DNA of 64,000 nucleotides from Verticillium longisporum (taxonomy: Eukaryota > Ascomycota > Sordariomycetes > Glomerellales > Plectosphaerellaceae). Position numbers and translations under genes: made by a program. Shown piece by piece: positions 11,689-23,700 of this stretch (position 1 is the stretch's first letter; each line of letters begins with the position of its first letter). The stretch is from the NCBI GenBank assembly GCA_019188255.1, contig JAETXT010000007.1:3782001-3846000 (forward strand), written 5' to 3'. The notes under the pieces were generated by a model. It was given only the letters and a program-made list of their open reading frames with translations. It had not been told where the DNA came from and ran no database searches.

Positions 11689-14600
11689 ATGCTGCTTCTC
11701 CATCAGGTCGGCAGCGTCAAGCTCGGCGAGGTTGTCCGCTACACTGTCACATACACCCCTTCTCAGGATCGCATTCTTCCCTCGCCGGAGAAGCTCCACG
11801 TCCGCATTCGCAACACGTCTGCCATCGCGCTTCGTGCCGCTTTCGTCCACGGGCCCTACAACCTTTGCGTCGCCGCCTACCCTGCTGCCTTTAACCCCAA
11901 CGTCAAGTTCCAGAACCCCCGCCGCTATGGCGTGCCCGAGTTTGAACCCATGGTCAAGGCCGGCGGCTCCTGGCAGTGCGAGTTGGTCGTCCCCGAACAT
12001 ATCCGCCAGAGCGCTGGCACCGGCTCGCACGGCCACTTTGGTGCCGGCCCCGATCACGAGGCCGAGAGCGCGTCTTGGATCATCGAGGTCTCCTCCCAGG
12101 TCATCTTTTCCACCTCCGCCTCCGTAGGCTACGAGGTTGTCCTCGCCCGCGACGAGAAGTCCCTGAACCTGAACTCCCTGCCCGTCATCGGCGGCCAGGC
12201 CAAGGCACCCCAGCCCGGTAAAGTCAGCGACCTCGTGCATCACGATCACACCAAGGACGGCCACCGCAGCGGGCCCCCCAAGGGCGTCTTCTCCAGGGCT
12301 ATCACACTCAAGGTCGAAGACACGGCTACACTCTGGAACACCCCGAGGCTACCGGGCTGGGATAATGGCTCCAAAATCCTCGAGCGCGGCAAGATGCGGC
12401 CCCCAAAGGAAGAGGCTGCCGCAGCGGCCGCCGCCGCCAGTAGCAGCAGCAGCACCACCACCAATCACAAGAATACTGCGTCGCGAGTCGCTACCCCGAC
12501 CCCACACAGCCCATCCTCGAGCGCGAAGCTTCATGGGAAGCCTAAGAAGGTGCACCTTGTGGTGCTCACCCACGGACTGCATAGCAACCTCGGCGCCGAC
12601 CTGCTGTATCTGAAAGAGAGCATTGACGCCACGGTTCGACAGGCCAAAGTCGACGCCAAGGCGAGGCGTGCGAAGGACAGAGAAGCTCGCAGGGCCAAGG
12701 CGGCCGCAGCCAAGAGCGGTTCCGCCGAACACGAGGGCCAGAGTTCTGATGTGCCGGAGACATCCGCCGGTTCAGAAGACGACGACGAGGCTTCGGAAGA
12801 CGAGGAAGACGAAGAGGTCATCGTCCGCGGATTCTCGGGCAATGCTACTCGTACTGAGAGGGGCATCAAGTTCTTGGGAAAGAGACTGGCTAGGTACATT
12901 CTCTCGACCTGCTATCCTGATCAGCCCTTCTTGCCATCTTTCAAGGGGGCCGCCGAAGTAGCTGCCAACAGCATCAAGCCAGATCATGAGGGAAAGACGG
13001 CACATAAGCACAGCTCAATCCACAAGGAAGAGATCCCACTTGCAGCACGGCCTTTTAAGATCACCAGCATCAGCTTCATCGGGCACTCCCTCGGCGGCCT
13101 CATCCAGACATATGCCGTAGCATACGTTCAGAAGCACTCGCCCCGATTTTTCGACCTCATCAAGCCCATCAACTTTGTCACGCTCGCCACGCCCTTCCTG
13201 GGTCTCAGCAACGAAAACCCTCTCTACGTCAAGTTCGCCCTCGACTTTGGCCTCGTCGGCAGAACGGGACAAGACCTGGGCCTCACTTGGCGGGCGCCGA
13301 CCATCGCAAGGAGCGGATGGGGTGCCATTGTCAGCAATCTCGGCGAGAGCGCGCACAAAAAGGTCATAGGAGAGAGCCGTCCCGAGTCGAAGCCATTGCT
13401 GCGCATCCTGCCTACAGGCCCCGCCCACACGGCGCTGAAGAAGTTCCGCAACCGGACTGTTTATTCCAATGTGGTCAACGATGGCATCGTACCTCTGGGA
13501 ACAAGCTGCCTGTTGTTCCTCGACTGGCAAGGTCTAGGCCGTGTTGAGAAGGCGCGGCGCGACGCAGGTCTGGTTGAGACGTTGGTAGGCGCCGGCTGGG
13601 CTGAGCTTACCGGTGCCAACGTGGGCAGCGCGCGCCGCGGGCGCGGCAGCTGCCCCCTGAAGACAATGATGAGGGATCCGGGACGGCCACCCCCACAGCA
13701 CCACAGAATGCGGCTGAGGTTCCCCAGCCTGGTCAGAATGCCATCGTCGAAGATGACAATGCTAGCTTGCGATCAGTACCGACGCCTTACCAGGACGATG
13801 CCGAGACCACGGCACCCAAATCTTCCGAGCCGTCTAATAATGGCAGTGGTCCCTTTGCTGGCTTCTTCAACTTCTTCAAGAGTCATGACCCACCGGCACC
13901 GACATCGCCAACGCTCTCTCCAAAACAGAACAAGATTTACAGGCGGAGCCAGACAATCAAGTTTGATGATTCCTCCACAACGTCTCAGTCTTCTGGGGCG
14001 TCCAAGGTGACGTCCGGGCAGGAGTTTGAAAACGACACAGATGGGATGAACGCCCCGCCCCGGACCACTTTCTTCGAGTCGGCTCACGACCTTATCAACC
14101 CCACGCTGCCATCCACGGAATTTGTGGTCGACCCCTCCAAACGACCTCGCGCCATCTTTCACGACCGTGTTTACCACCCTTCCGATATCCCGCCACCCCC
14201 TCTGAAGAAGAAAAGTTCGTCGGGTTCTCTCGTCATCCGTAGGCGCAACACGGGCCACTCGACCGCAAGCACCGACACCAAAGATCACGCCCCTTCGGTC
14301 GCCTCTTCGCTAGGATCGTCCCCGCGCACTCCCAGCCAGGGCGTCGGCCGCGAAGATTCGCTTCAGTCTACCAAGGACTATGATGACACGACCAACACGA
14401 ACCCCAATAAGGATGAAGACCAAGAGATCGACGGATCACAGATGCGTGTTGAAGAGAAGATCGCCCGGGCCTACCACCGCGGCATGGCCTGGCGCAAGGT
14501 CCTCGTCAAGCTCGAGCCCGATGCTCATAACAACATTATTGTGCGGCGCATGTTCGCCAATGCATTTGGGTGGCCCGTTGTCAAGCACCTAGTCGACGCG

Positions 14601-15275
14601 CACTTTAGCGACTCGGCCACGGTGCGCATGCGTGTTGATGAGGAGGGCGGCGAGGAGCGTGCCTTTGACATGGGACAACCCCCAGACCAATACGGCGGCG
14701 AGGTCAAGCGGAGTAATGGAAACGACGGCGCTGGCGGCACAAGCACTCACGAAAAGCCACCGCATGAAGAGACGAGCGCTCAGCGAACAGCGCGGAAAGA
14801 GCAAGAAGGGCGAGAGGGGGAGAATCTGGCACGCGAGGCCGAGGACAAGGTCACTGCATTGCCTCGCAAGCCGGAGGCTTCATCGCCTGTCGCAGCCACT
14901 GCGGAGGAAGCGTATGCTCCGAAGCAGCGAGTGTCCCGAGCCGACTCGATGACGTGGAGCGACGGCGACTGGGCCGACACAGATGGTGAGAGCGATGTGG
15001 GAACCGAGGCCGGCGGGCGCAGCCCCCGGCCCATGGCGCCCGGCGGAAAGGGGAAGGATGGGCACGGCAGCTGGAACTGGACGGAGAAGATTGTTGGCAA
15101 GGGACCTGCTACCCGCTCGGCCTCAGGGCAGCAGCAGCAGCAGCAGCACCTTCAGCCATCTGCGCAGCCGCCACCGCTGCATATTCCAGCAAGGGGGAAG
15201 CCGGTGGAGGAGGTGACGCCGCAGGAGGTGAAGCCAGAGGAGGTGAAGTCAGAAGGGGCAAGGTCGCAAGAGTGA
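11689..15275 (+). CDS. DUF676 / ROG1-like serine lipase, one frame break
   Basis: Putative alpha/beta-hydrolase of the ROG1 family (yeast members act on monoacylglycerol and other lipids). The N-terminal domain is followed by the hydrolase core: THG at about 294-296, then GHSLGG at 465-470 with predicted nucleophile S467, and VNDGIVPL around D598, the region where this family places the acid residue. A disordered insertion with Ala, Ser and acidic runs separates THG from the nucleophile. The frame starting at 11689 is good up to WAELTGAN (about 13625). The frame ending at TGA 15273-15275 is good from about 13658 on and carries a conserved motif near MAWRKVLVKLEPDAHN (about 14485) and a short polyglutamine (about 15130). 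One added C in the run 13653-13657 gives 1195 codons plus stop. The shift must lie between about 13601 and 13658. No intron fits well there. Confidence 0.87.
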
Positions 15276-16058
15276 TTACTTCTTTGGAGTTCGCGCTCCC
15301 GCTTCTTGAAGCGATAGCATGGCGTGGGGAGGGGACATTCATATACGGACATTAGAGGGCTTCACAGTCTTTACGGTACATAGTGAGGCTACGAGGCATG
15401 AATTTGATGATAATCACACGATTCGACCTGCACAGTTTCTGCACTTAGCGTGAGGATGAGATCGATTGCCGTGTTTCGTAGCGAAGGCAACCAGCGTCCC
15501 AGGTGAACATGTTGAACCAGAATGAAGAGTCACGGACATGCAAGAGCAGTGTGGCAGACACACGGCGGCGGCAACATGTCCGTCTACTGCTCACCAACGC
15601 GAAAACATGTGTTGCGAGTAGAGCACCCAGGCAATCAGGGAAGGTAAGGGGGCAAAGAGACACACCAACGGGCTCCGACCAACCATCACGACCGTTCATC
15701 TAGGAGGTCACTCATCATGAACTGAGTCTCATTCCAAAACTACCAAGTCCCAAATGCCGAAGAGAGTCGTCGTCCATCATCGTGTCGTGACGGCACACAT
15801 TCGTCACGGCCGCGCCCGTCGCGCGGGATCCGTTTTGTGGTACTCATACAACCAACCCCACGCCTTTGTTGCTTTTCCTCGTGCGCTCTCTCTCGATGCA
15901 TGCATATTCTTCGTCTTCGTCCCTGTTTCTAGCTCTTCCTTGTCGCTTGTCGTGGTTGTTCGCCTTCGTCGTCGTCGTCGCCGCCGAAACCGCTCACTGC
16001 CACTGCCACCACTGCTACCACGCCAACCACTGCCGCAGCCTCGTTGGCTTCTCCCGAT
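15276..16058. other. Convergent 3' region, lipase and eIF3g
   Basis: Both flanking genes end here, so this stretch holds their 3' UTRs. Open frames in it have no family resemblance. A CGT/CGC-rich run at about 15960-15990 is the only visible pattern. Confidence 0.55.
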
Positions 16059-17270
16059 TTACGTCGCCTTCTTGGCAAACTCGACCCTCAGGATCAAGTG
16101 CTTGAAACCGAAGCCGTCCATCTTGGCACACGCCTTGACGGCGTCGGACCTGTCGACGAAGCTGATAAAGGCGAAACCCTTGGCCATACCCGTCTCTCGG
16201 TCCTTGGCCAGGAAGACGCGCGTGACGCGGCCGAAGCGCTCGAACATGTCGCGCAGCTCCTGCTCCTCGGCCATTTCGGAAACCTGGATCATAGGAAATC
16301 TCGTCAGCGGTTGTACCCTTTAAGAAAAAAGAAAAAGAAAAATGAGAAAACATGACCGGGGCCGCTGCAACGAGAGCTCGCCCTCCCTTCCGTGCCATGG
16401 TGAAGAAGATGGTCATCATGGTACTCACGTTCGTGACGCGCAGCGTGGCCAGGTCGTCGCGCTCGCCAAACTTGCCGCCCATCCTCTCGCCAGCGCCGGC
16501 AGCACCGCCGGGCCCGCCACGCAGCGCGGGCGGGACGTAGCTCCCCTTCTTGACACCGCCCGCTCCACCGGCAGCGGCACCGCCGACATCATCAGGCAGG
16601 CCGGCGGCGACGTCGGCAGCGGCCGAGTCGCCGACGGGGGCCATGGTGTCCTTGTACGGACAGCGGGCGGGGAAATGCTCTCCGTTACAGATACGACACT
16701 TGACCTGCTTGTCCTTGAGCTTGTCCTTCATGGCCTGGGCGTTGGGGTCCTTGGCCTCCTCCTTGGCGTCCTTGCGCCAGTTGGTGCTGGGGCGGAAGAT
16801 GATGTTCTCGCCCACCGTCGTCGTGTCAAAGGCCGGGCCGGCGGGGTCCTTGGCGCTGAGGCCAAACTTGGACCAGCCCTTGCGCTCGGCGACGCGGGGG
16901 TTGACCTTTTCCGTGTGCGTCGTGTAGCGGATGCGGCGCGTCGTCTTGACCTTTTGGTTCTGCTCGTTCAGGCGGAACGTGATGATCGTCTTGGTGCCGT
17001 CCTTGTTGGTGATGGTCTGCGTGGGCGGGAGCTCGGTCGAGACCTCGTCGACGTCCTCATCGTCGGCCCAGTCGTGCCTGTAGGAGAGGGGTTCCAGAAG
17101 TTAGTCAAATGTTGTCTTTTCTCCTTTTATTCTCTCCTTCACTTCCTTCCCTTCCTTTGATACATCTTCTCCCTCCCGCCAGAAATCGTGACGACGAGGC
17201 GGGGGAGGAGAGATGGGTAGCGCGGGGGGGAAGAGGGGAGGGCGGCTCACTTCTTCGCTGGGGTCGCCAT
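16059..17270 (-). CDS. TIF35: Eukaryotic translation initiation factor 3 subunit G (eIF3g/Tif35)
   Basis: Three exons (17251-17270, 16429-17077, 16059-16283) join into 297 residues, the usual eIF3g size. The first exon is only 20 nt and encodes MATPAK plus two bases; its GTGAGC donor and the CAG acceptor before 17077 restore the frame. A CCHC zinc knuckle is visible (C134, C137, H141, C146) in the conserved centre. The C-terminal RRM has RNP2-like LRVTNV, split from the rest by the second intron (16284-16428), and RNP1-like KGFAFISF. eIF3g belongs to the eIF3 complex that binds the 40S ribosome and aids scanning and reinitiation in the cytoplasm. The linker between knuckle and RRM is Gly/Ala-rich. 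Intact frame; very secure call. Confidence 0.96.
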
Positions 17271-18142
17271 GCTGGGTGGTCTTGTCTTCTCGCTGATGCG
17301 GTAGATGTCTTTTGTCGGCGGGATTCGGTATGCCTGGCGTGTAAAGGGCTTTCTCGAGGGAAACGCGCGATCGTCGAAAAGGGTCGTCGTTCCTAGGCGG
17401 GCAGGCAGGCTCGTTGAAGATGGGAAGTCTCGGTGGGGTCTTGCCAACGTCGAATTTTGACCTCGATTCAATTTCGTGGTGCGCCCCCGGAAGCTGGGTG
17501 GGGCATTTCACACTAGTCCCTTACAGGCTAGCATCGAACTGGCTGACCCAAGCACCAGCCTCACTCACTTTGACCACCTTCTGCCAGTGCCAGCCATGTA
17601 CATGTACGTCCTCCACTCCATGTCTGGCACTCCATGTCTGGCATCGCACGCTTCAACCAAGGCGAAATACTAGCAGCAGCAGGCACGCTTAACCGCGTTC
17701 ATCCGTTGTATTGGGCCAGGGTATCTGGCTTCCTCAAGCCGCGCCAATCAACCAAAGGGATATACAAGAAGCAGTTCGTACAGCCATCATCGTCTCTATA
17801 TCTCGGCCCCTCCTTCATCTGGCCCCAATCGTACAATCGCCGCATCAGAAGCCCGCTCGTCTCATTCCTCGCTCTCTCCATCCACAATGCTGTGTTGGCC
17901 GCCCAATGCTGTTCTAGGTTTCGATCCCAAAGCCAAGACCCTTCCGTTTCGTTTTGTTTTCGAACGCCGTCGCGGGAGCTTGCCGTCTCCCGAGTGACTC
18001 AAATGAAATTGTAGGTGCCGCAAGGCAGGTAGGTAGTTGACAGCAAAAAAAAACAAGTAGATGTGTGTGCATGAATATACACCTCTGCACATGTATGTGT
18101 CTGTGTGTGTGTGTATTTATTTGCGTGTGGTGGCTGTGCTCC
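17271..18142. other. eIF3g upstream region and PH-protein 3' region
   Basis: No gene seen. The left part is the eIF3g promoter and 5' leader. The right part, just past the PH-protein stop, holds a TGTGTG microsatellite at about 18063-18128 and a short A run near 18045-18053. Confidence 0.55.
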
Positions 18143-20728
18143 TCACGAAGCAACACGCACCTTCTGAGGGATAGGTGGCAGCGCACAGGTTGGCGGCGGC
18201 GCTGGGATCGGAGGCAGAGCTCGCGTTGGAGGAGGCGCAGGCGGAGGGCCTTCAGCAAGCTGCGGCAGGCTTCGTCGGCCTGGCAGAGCTTGCGAATAGC
18301 TTCCAGTGTCGGATCCCGCGCGCCTCCTGCCAGGGACTGGGGCAGGCTGCGTCGGCATTGGTCGGGAGGACCAAAGCGCGACACGCGATGGTGCACCAGG
18401 GGCAAACGAATCAACCTTGATCTTCAGGTCCGACATGTGGCCGATGGAGTAGCGTGCTGGGCGTTCGTAGGAGGATCGATCAGGGGCCTCCAGGTAAACG
18501 CTTGCCGTCCTCCTGCTCCGCTGCTGCGGGGTGGACAGCAGATGACCATGATCCTTCCCCGACACTTCGGACAATGCCTCCGAAGATGTAGCAACCTCGG
18601 TGATCCGCGGGACTGGAGGTGGCGGCGATGACTTGGTCATGTGCGCAACGCTTGAGGCTGCTGAGTTCCCGGGGCTGCGGAGCGAGTGCATACTCGCATA
18701 TTTTCTGGGGCTGACACGAGCAGGTGCTGTTGTTTCTGCGTTTTCCGAATTGAAGCTGGCTCTGCGGGTTTGGAACGTCGGCGATTTCAACCGTCCATTG
18801 CTAGAGCCGGTTGACTTTATCGACGCGTAACTTGGAGACTGTGGGCCTTCCTTAGTGCTTCTCTCCCTAAAAACCCCAGTCGCCTCGACATCGTCCTGCA
18901 CTGGTGATGGGTGGTCAGTGACTATCGACAGCGGCCTTGCCATGGACAGTGCCGTCGGTGGAGCTCTTCGTTGTGGCCGCATGAAAGTCTCGCGAGGTCT
19001 TGTTGTCTCGCCAGCATGCGCAATCGAGTCGACTGAAGCCGACTTGACGAGCGAATAGCGTTTACAAATTGGGACACTAAAGTTCGGCGTAGGTGCTGGC
19101 TTAGGCGCTTCGGGAGCTACCCCTGAGTATTGTGCATCACCACTTGGATGGACAACGCCAAAGTTCATGGTCTGCATCGACTGCCTCCGATCCATGATCG
19201 CCGCGGCATTCGGCCGGGGTCTTAGCTGCAGAGGCATATCCTGCCAGGATGGCTCTTCCGGTGAGTTGAAGGCGTCCCGTATCGGAGAGCAGGCTGGCGA
19301 AGAGTTGGTAGAGGTGACGATGGTTCGTTGGCCGGAGGAGATGTACGATAGGCGGTTGGCGCTGTCCCGCAGGCTATCGAGTTGACGCCCTTCATTGGAC
19401 GTCACACTGTTGGTTGTCGATACGTCGTCGATCGAGGGATCCATGATGGCGTCGGACTCTGCGATAATCGTGGAGCTGTCCACGTCACTGCGACTCTTGT
19501 TCGCATGCCACGAGAATTCTGGTGGCGCAACGCGCGAGAAGCGTGATGGGTCTCTGACGACAAGCGTCCGTTGGCTTGACTGCGATTTGAGCTGTACAAA
19601 GCTCCCGTCCATCCTCAGACGGCCCGTCTCTGTGGTATTTTTCTTTCCGCCGAGGGCCTCAATTTCCCTCCGCAGAATCGTAATCCAGGACTCCATGTCT
19701 TCGGCACCCTCAAAAACCATGAGGTAATTGGATGCGCTACGCTTCTCGGTCACCCGGAAAGGCAGCCTTGAAAAGAGAGACCGAGAATCGGTCGACGTCA
19801 TGCCATCGGCTTCCATTGCAGAGGACACCTGAAGCACCCAGTGGCGGCCGGGCAAGGCGTCACTGACAAAAGCCGCCGAGTCTTTGCTGAGTTGAAGCAT
19901 CTTTTCTGGCAGGCGATCGAAGTGGCCTTCTCCGGAGTACTGGAGAAGGTAACCCGACGTGCACAAGACGTAGATTTTGGTGGTCCATTCCTGCTTGCTT
20001 GCAGATCCAGAGGGTTCTCGTCGATGCTTCTTTGCCTTTTCACCGGTTGGGTCGTCGTCGGGTGACAACTGCGTCAGATCTTCCCGAATAGTGAGGCTGC
20101 CTTTCCGCTCATTGTGTCGGAGAATGGTGTCTGCCGAAAGGATAGGGGCAGGTAGATGAGCATATTTGATCGCCTGCGGGTACGCCTGGAAGAGAGGTGG
20201 AGGGTCCCAAGTCGCAAGATGGCCTCGAGGCGATTTGTAGGGCGCTGGTTGCGTCTTTGGCTTGGCGGCAGATGCCGGCGCCCTCTGCTTATTCGCAATG
20301 TCGTGGTTGACTGGCGGGTGAGTGGCAACCAAAGGGGAGATGGGGTGCGACTCGAGGATGGGCGTGATCTCGGACCGCGGCGATTGCTTGTAAGAAGGCC
20401 AGTTGCCGAATTCCGCCAATGAGTTGCGGATACCGCCAGAGCGGTTCAGCTCCCTCTGGAGCGGCGCCTCGTCCACGTCCTTGGGAGTTTTTGACCTGCC
20501 AAAGATGTTCCTCAGATTGAGCCTTGACTCGCGCCTCTGCATCTTGTCAGTGATGGGCCTGTCTGCCGTCCTGTCTGCGCGCAGTGGAATGCGGTTCTCA
20601 TCGCTGGCGACGAGTTGAAGAGCAGGAGGTCTGGCCCTTCGATGGTGCGAGGTTTGCTGCTGTAAAGTCTCGAACGGAGCGAGACTGGGACCCGCGCTCG
20701 TGGGCGAGATCTGATCCGTGTCGGCCAT
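18143..20728 (-). CDS. PH-domain protein of unknown function
   Basis: A single uninterrupted 861-residue frame from ATG 20728 to a stop at 18143-18145. A pleckstrin-homology-like domain is predicted at about residues 247-360: beta-strand-like KIYVLCTSGYLLQY, HWVLQV, a FRV strand, a LMVFEG strand, and a closing helix with the conserved Trp (ESWITILRREIEAL). Such domains bind phosphoinositides or proteins at membranes. The rest looks disordered: a Ser/Pro/Arg-rich N-terminus and a long Ser/Thr-rich C-terminal region that ends in repeated ALPPIP proline motifs, potential SH3 or WW ligands. No catalytic domain is seen. I do not recognise a characterised orthologue; a role in polarity or membrane signalling would be inference only. 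Confidence 0.85.
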   Translation of the reverse strand: MADTDQISPTSAGPSLAPFETLQQQTSHHRRARPPALQLVASDENRIPLRADRTADRPITDKMQRRESRLNLRNIFGRSKTPKDVDEAPLQRELNRSGGIRNSLAEFGNWPSYKQSPRSEITPILESHPISPLVATHPPVNHDIANKQRAPASAAKPKTQPAPYKSPRGHLATWDPPPLFQAYPQAIKYAHLPAPILSADTILRHNERKGSLTIREDLTQLSPDDDPTGEKAKKHRREPSGSASKQEWTTKIYVLCTSGYLLQYSGEGHFDRLPEKMLQLSKDSAAFVSDALPGRHWVLQVSSAMEADGMTSTDSRSLFSRLPFRVTEKRSASNYLMVFEGAEDMESWITILRREIEALGGKKNTTETGRLRMDGSFVQLKSQSSQRTLVVRDPSRFSRVAPPEFSWHANKSRSDVDSSTIIAESDAIMDPSIDDVSTTNSVTSNEGRQLDSLRDSANRLSYISSGQRTIVTSTNSSPACSPIRDAFNSPEEPSWQDMPLQLRPRPNAAAIMDRRQSMQTMNFGVVHPSGDAQYSGVAPEAPKPAPTPNFSVPICKRYSLVKSASVDSIAHAGETTRPRETFMRPQRRAPPTALSMARPLSIVTDHPSPVQDDVEATGVFRERSTKEGPQSPSYASIKSTGSSNGRLKSPTFQTRRASFNSENAETTAPARVSPRKYASMHSLRSPGNSAASSVAHMTKSSPPPPVPRITEVATSSEALSEVSGKDHGHLLSTPQQRSRRTASVYLEAPDRSSYERPARYSIGHMSDLKIKVDSFAPGAPSRVALWSSRPMPTQPAPVPGRRRAGSDTGSYSQALPGRRSLPQLAEGPPPAPPPTRALPPIPAPPPTCALPPIPQKVRVAS

Positions 20729-23700
20729 GATCGGGTCTCAACACACTAAGGGCCCTGTCAGAAGCCTAGGGGGCGGCCTGTGACTCCGGGCTGGTGGGTG
20801 AGCCGCGTTGGTGGGCTACTATGGTGCGAAAGGGCGAGATTGGTCTAAGACAACGGATGACTCGGCCAGACATGGGCTGAGCATGACTTGCAAGTGAACC
20901 AGAAGAGATTTGGTCGCGATGTTGGCAAGCAGATACAAAGTCTATAGTTGGTGATAGACGGTTGCGAGGTGGGCCAAGCTCTCACTCCCTGGTCTTTCGG
21001 TGGTTGGCGGTAACCGGGGGTGGGTTGTCGTGTGTGATGGACGGCACCAAAGGAGCGTGTGTTGGAGGGGTGCGAGTGTGATGGCGATGTCGATCACAGG
21101 AGGAGGTTGGCATGCATCGCAAATCCCGGGCATCAGCGTCAACCAGGTTTCGCGGCGTGATTGAGTGAGTGGGAGAGAGACGTGAGCACCCAACAAGCCG
21201 GCAGCGGTTACGAGAAATGGGGAAGGGAAGCGGGAGTTGGCCCTGGGGCATGACGCGGAAAAGAGGGCATCAATGGATATATGGGAGGTGGGTGCGGCGC
21301 AGGTAGACAGGCCGAATCCACGTCCGAGAGCCCACCTCAGGGACGAGAGAGTAATACCCGGCACTGACAAAGGCGCTGCAAGACTGGCTGACTGAGTGGA
21401 GAAACTCACCAGCCAGCCGGCGTGGGTAATCCGACCATCGAAAGGGCAACAAGCCCAAGTAGGGGGAAGAGACCGGGGCCCTTGGCGCTCACGGGGCCTC
21501 GGACGGAGACATCGAACAGGCATGGTCCTGAAAGGGAACACCCTGGCCCCCTGAACGACAGAGCTGGTGACGATGTCGGCACCTGTTTTAAGACCAACCT
21601 GGGCAGGGAAGGGTGCTGGGGTGCAGAGTGTGAGTGGGTGGCGCGGCCCCAGAGGGCTTGGAAACATGACAGGGCCACCATCACTGGATGTTTGGTTTCC
21701 CTCGGCCTTGTTTTTGTTGTCTTGTTGGTTTGTTTGTTGTGGGAGAGATGACAGCGAACATCGAGGGAGGTGCCGAGATGGTGTTGTGTGTGAACAGGTG
21801 AGGTTCTAGGTAGACTCGGCCAGAGATATGTTCGTAGATACACTTGAGATGACGAAGATGAAGATGAAGAAGCACAGTCAAGGAGAGGGGCAGCGGAATG
21901 GTACCCCCGTGTGGCCAATGGGCCTTTCCACAACACTGTCTCTGTGCAACGTGACGTTGAGTGAAAAAGGCTGTGTGTGAGTGGTGGGGAGCAGAGGCAG
22001 GCTGTCAATGGGTTGGTGTCTCGGGAGGCAAGACTCAGGAGCAACCCCCGGCTGCCACAGCCTGGCACAGACAAGGCAGTTTGGGTGGGTAGGTGGGTGG
22101 GAGTTGTGGAAGCAGGAGCAACCAGGGGTGTTTTGGATGTGTGTGAGAGAAACGCGCCAATTACCCCTTGCAGCTGCCCGCAAAAAAAAAACATGTGCGG
22201 GTGCTTGTGGCGCCGTGTGTCCGACCTGTGTCTGGCTTGTGCCTGGCTCGTTCCTGGCCCGTGCCTGACATTTATCTGGGTCCTTGGTACCCGTCTTGCC
22301 CGTCCGTTGCTGGCCCAGACCGGCTCCTGTGGAGGAAAGGCAAGAGGGGCCACAAGGGGGGCCTTGCCCAATAATCCACATGTGCCCCGCTCCTCCACTC
22401 CTGGGCAAGACAACAGCCTGAACTTTTGGGAATCGGGAGCCAGGAACTACATGTACTGTACCAGCAAGGGCCCCGGGGGGGATTAAGAAAAAAGTGACAG
22501 TTGGCAAGCAACTGGCTTGGGCCTGGTTCGCCATGAACCTAGCTCTCTTTGGCTTCATTGGTACCGTATCAAGGCTGGCGATACATGGTACTATATCTGC
22601 CGATGAAAGTTCGATCTGTTCACAGCGTGCCGCTGCCTCTGCAGTGACGAGTACCCTCGTCCATCTATCTCATCGCACTCGCCCCCACGCTGTCTGCCAT
22701 CTTCAGTGCCTGACCAAGATACCTAGGATCTGCGAGGACCCTGCGGTACAACGCTCCAGTTAGACAGCTCATGGACGCCGCGCACACAGCTACAGGGGCG
22801 ATGAAGGATCATTCGTGGTTGGGTTGGGTTGGGTTGGGGGGGGGGTTTAGTCAGCGGGCTGGCAAACCCTCGTGGAGCGTACAAGGTGGCTTTTGGTCGA
22901 CAGATGGCAATATCGAGAATGAGGGACCAAGCGACACATTGACCTCGGCGTATGAGGCCTTCCTTGCCCTGTCGCTGCGTACGACCATCAAATCGTCCCC
23001 GTGCTGTCAAGATTCTCAACCTGGATCTGCCCTGTCTGCTGCGTGTTTTGCCTACAGATGCGGGGCATCAAGCCTGGCCACAAGTGCCTGCTTCTACTTG
23101 GCACACAAGCTCCCTAGACGGTTGTTATTGTTTGTTTTTGATGATGATGCTGTTGTTGCTGCTGCTGCTGCAGTCATCAGGTAACCCCCTCCGACAGTGG
23201 AGAAAGAGAACAAGGCGAGGACGAATGACTAGTGCCGGCCGCAAGAACCGGGGCTCGTCATGCGCAGAAGACCAAACCAAGATTCAACTGTCCTCATGAG
23301 GCTTTGCAGCATCGTATCCAAGGCCTCGAGGCTTGTCAGCCTGGTTGTACCCTGGCCAAAACTGGCGGACAAGGTCCCATTTCTGGATCCTGGATCCTCG
23401 GGACCCAAACCAAGGTTAGGGTTTGCTCATCTTCGGAAACACTCACCACAGTTTTCCTCTTACTGGTCCCCCTGCGATGGCTGGCTGGAGAGGGACGAAC
23501 CCCCGCCCATGACTGTGGTCAGACTTGCGTGCGCATATCACCGACTCGATAAGTCTCCGCCGTATGCACGCTTCGACCTCGACATCCTGTGCCAGCGCAC
23601 GAGCTGCGAATTTTTTAATTTTTTTTTTATTTTTTTTTCATGTCAGATGTTCATGCATGGCCGTCTGCTCCACAACGTCGCCGTCTTGCTGATGAGCAGC

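Noticed and set aside
16342..17160. 272-residue + strand ORF over eIF3g
   Set aside because: Opposite the conserved eIF3g exon and without any domain.
20942..22558. Several 200-335-residue frames on both strands in the divergent region
   Set aside because: Overlap one another, low complexity, no splice logic or family resemblance.
22821..22845. Telomeric or subtelomeric repeat
   Set aside because: The unit is TTGGG with only four copies, not TTAGGG, and housekeeping genes lie on both sides.
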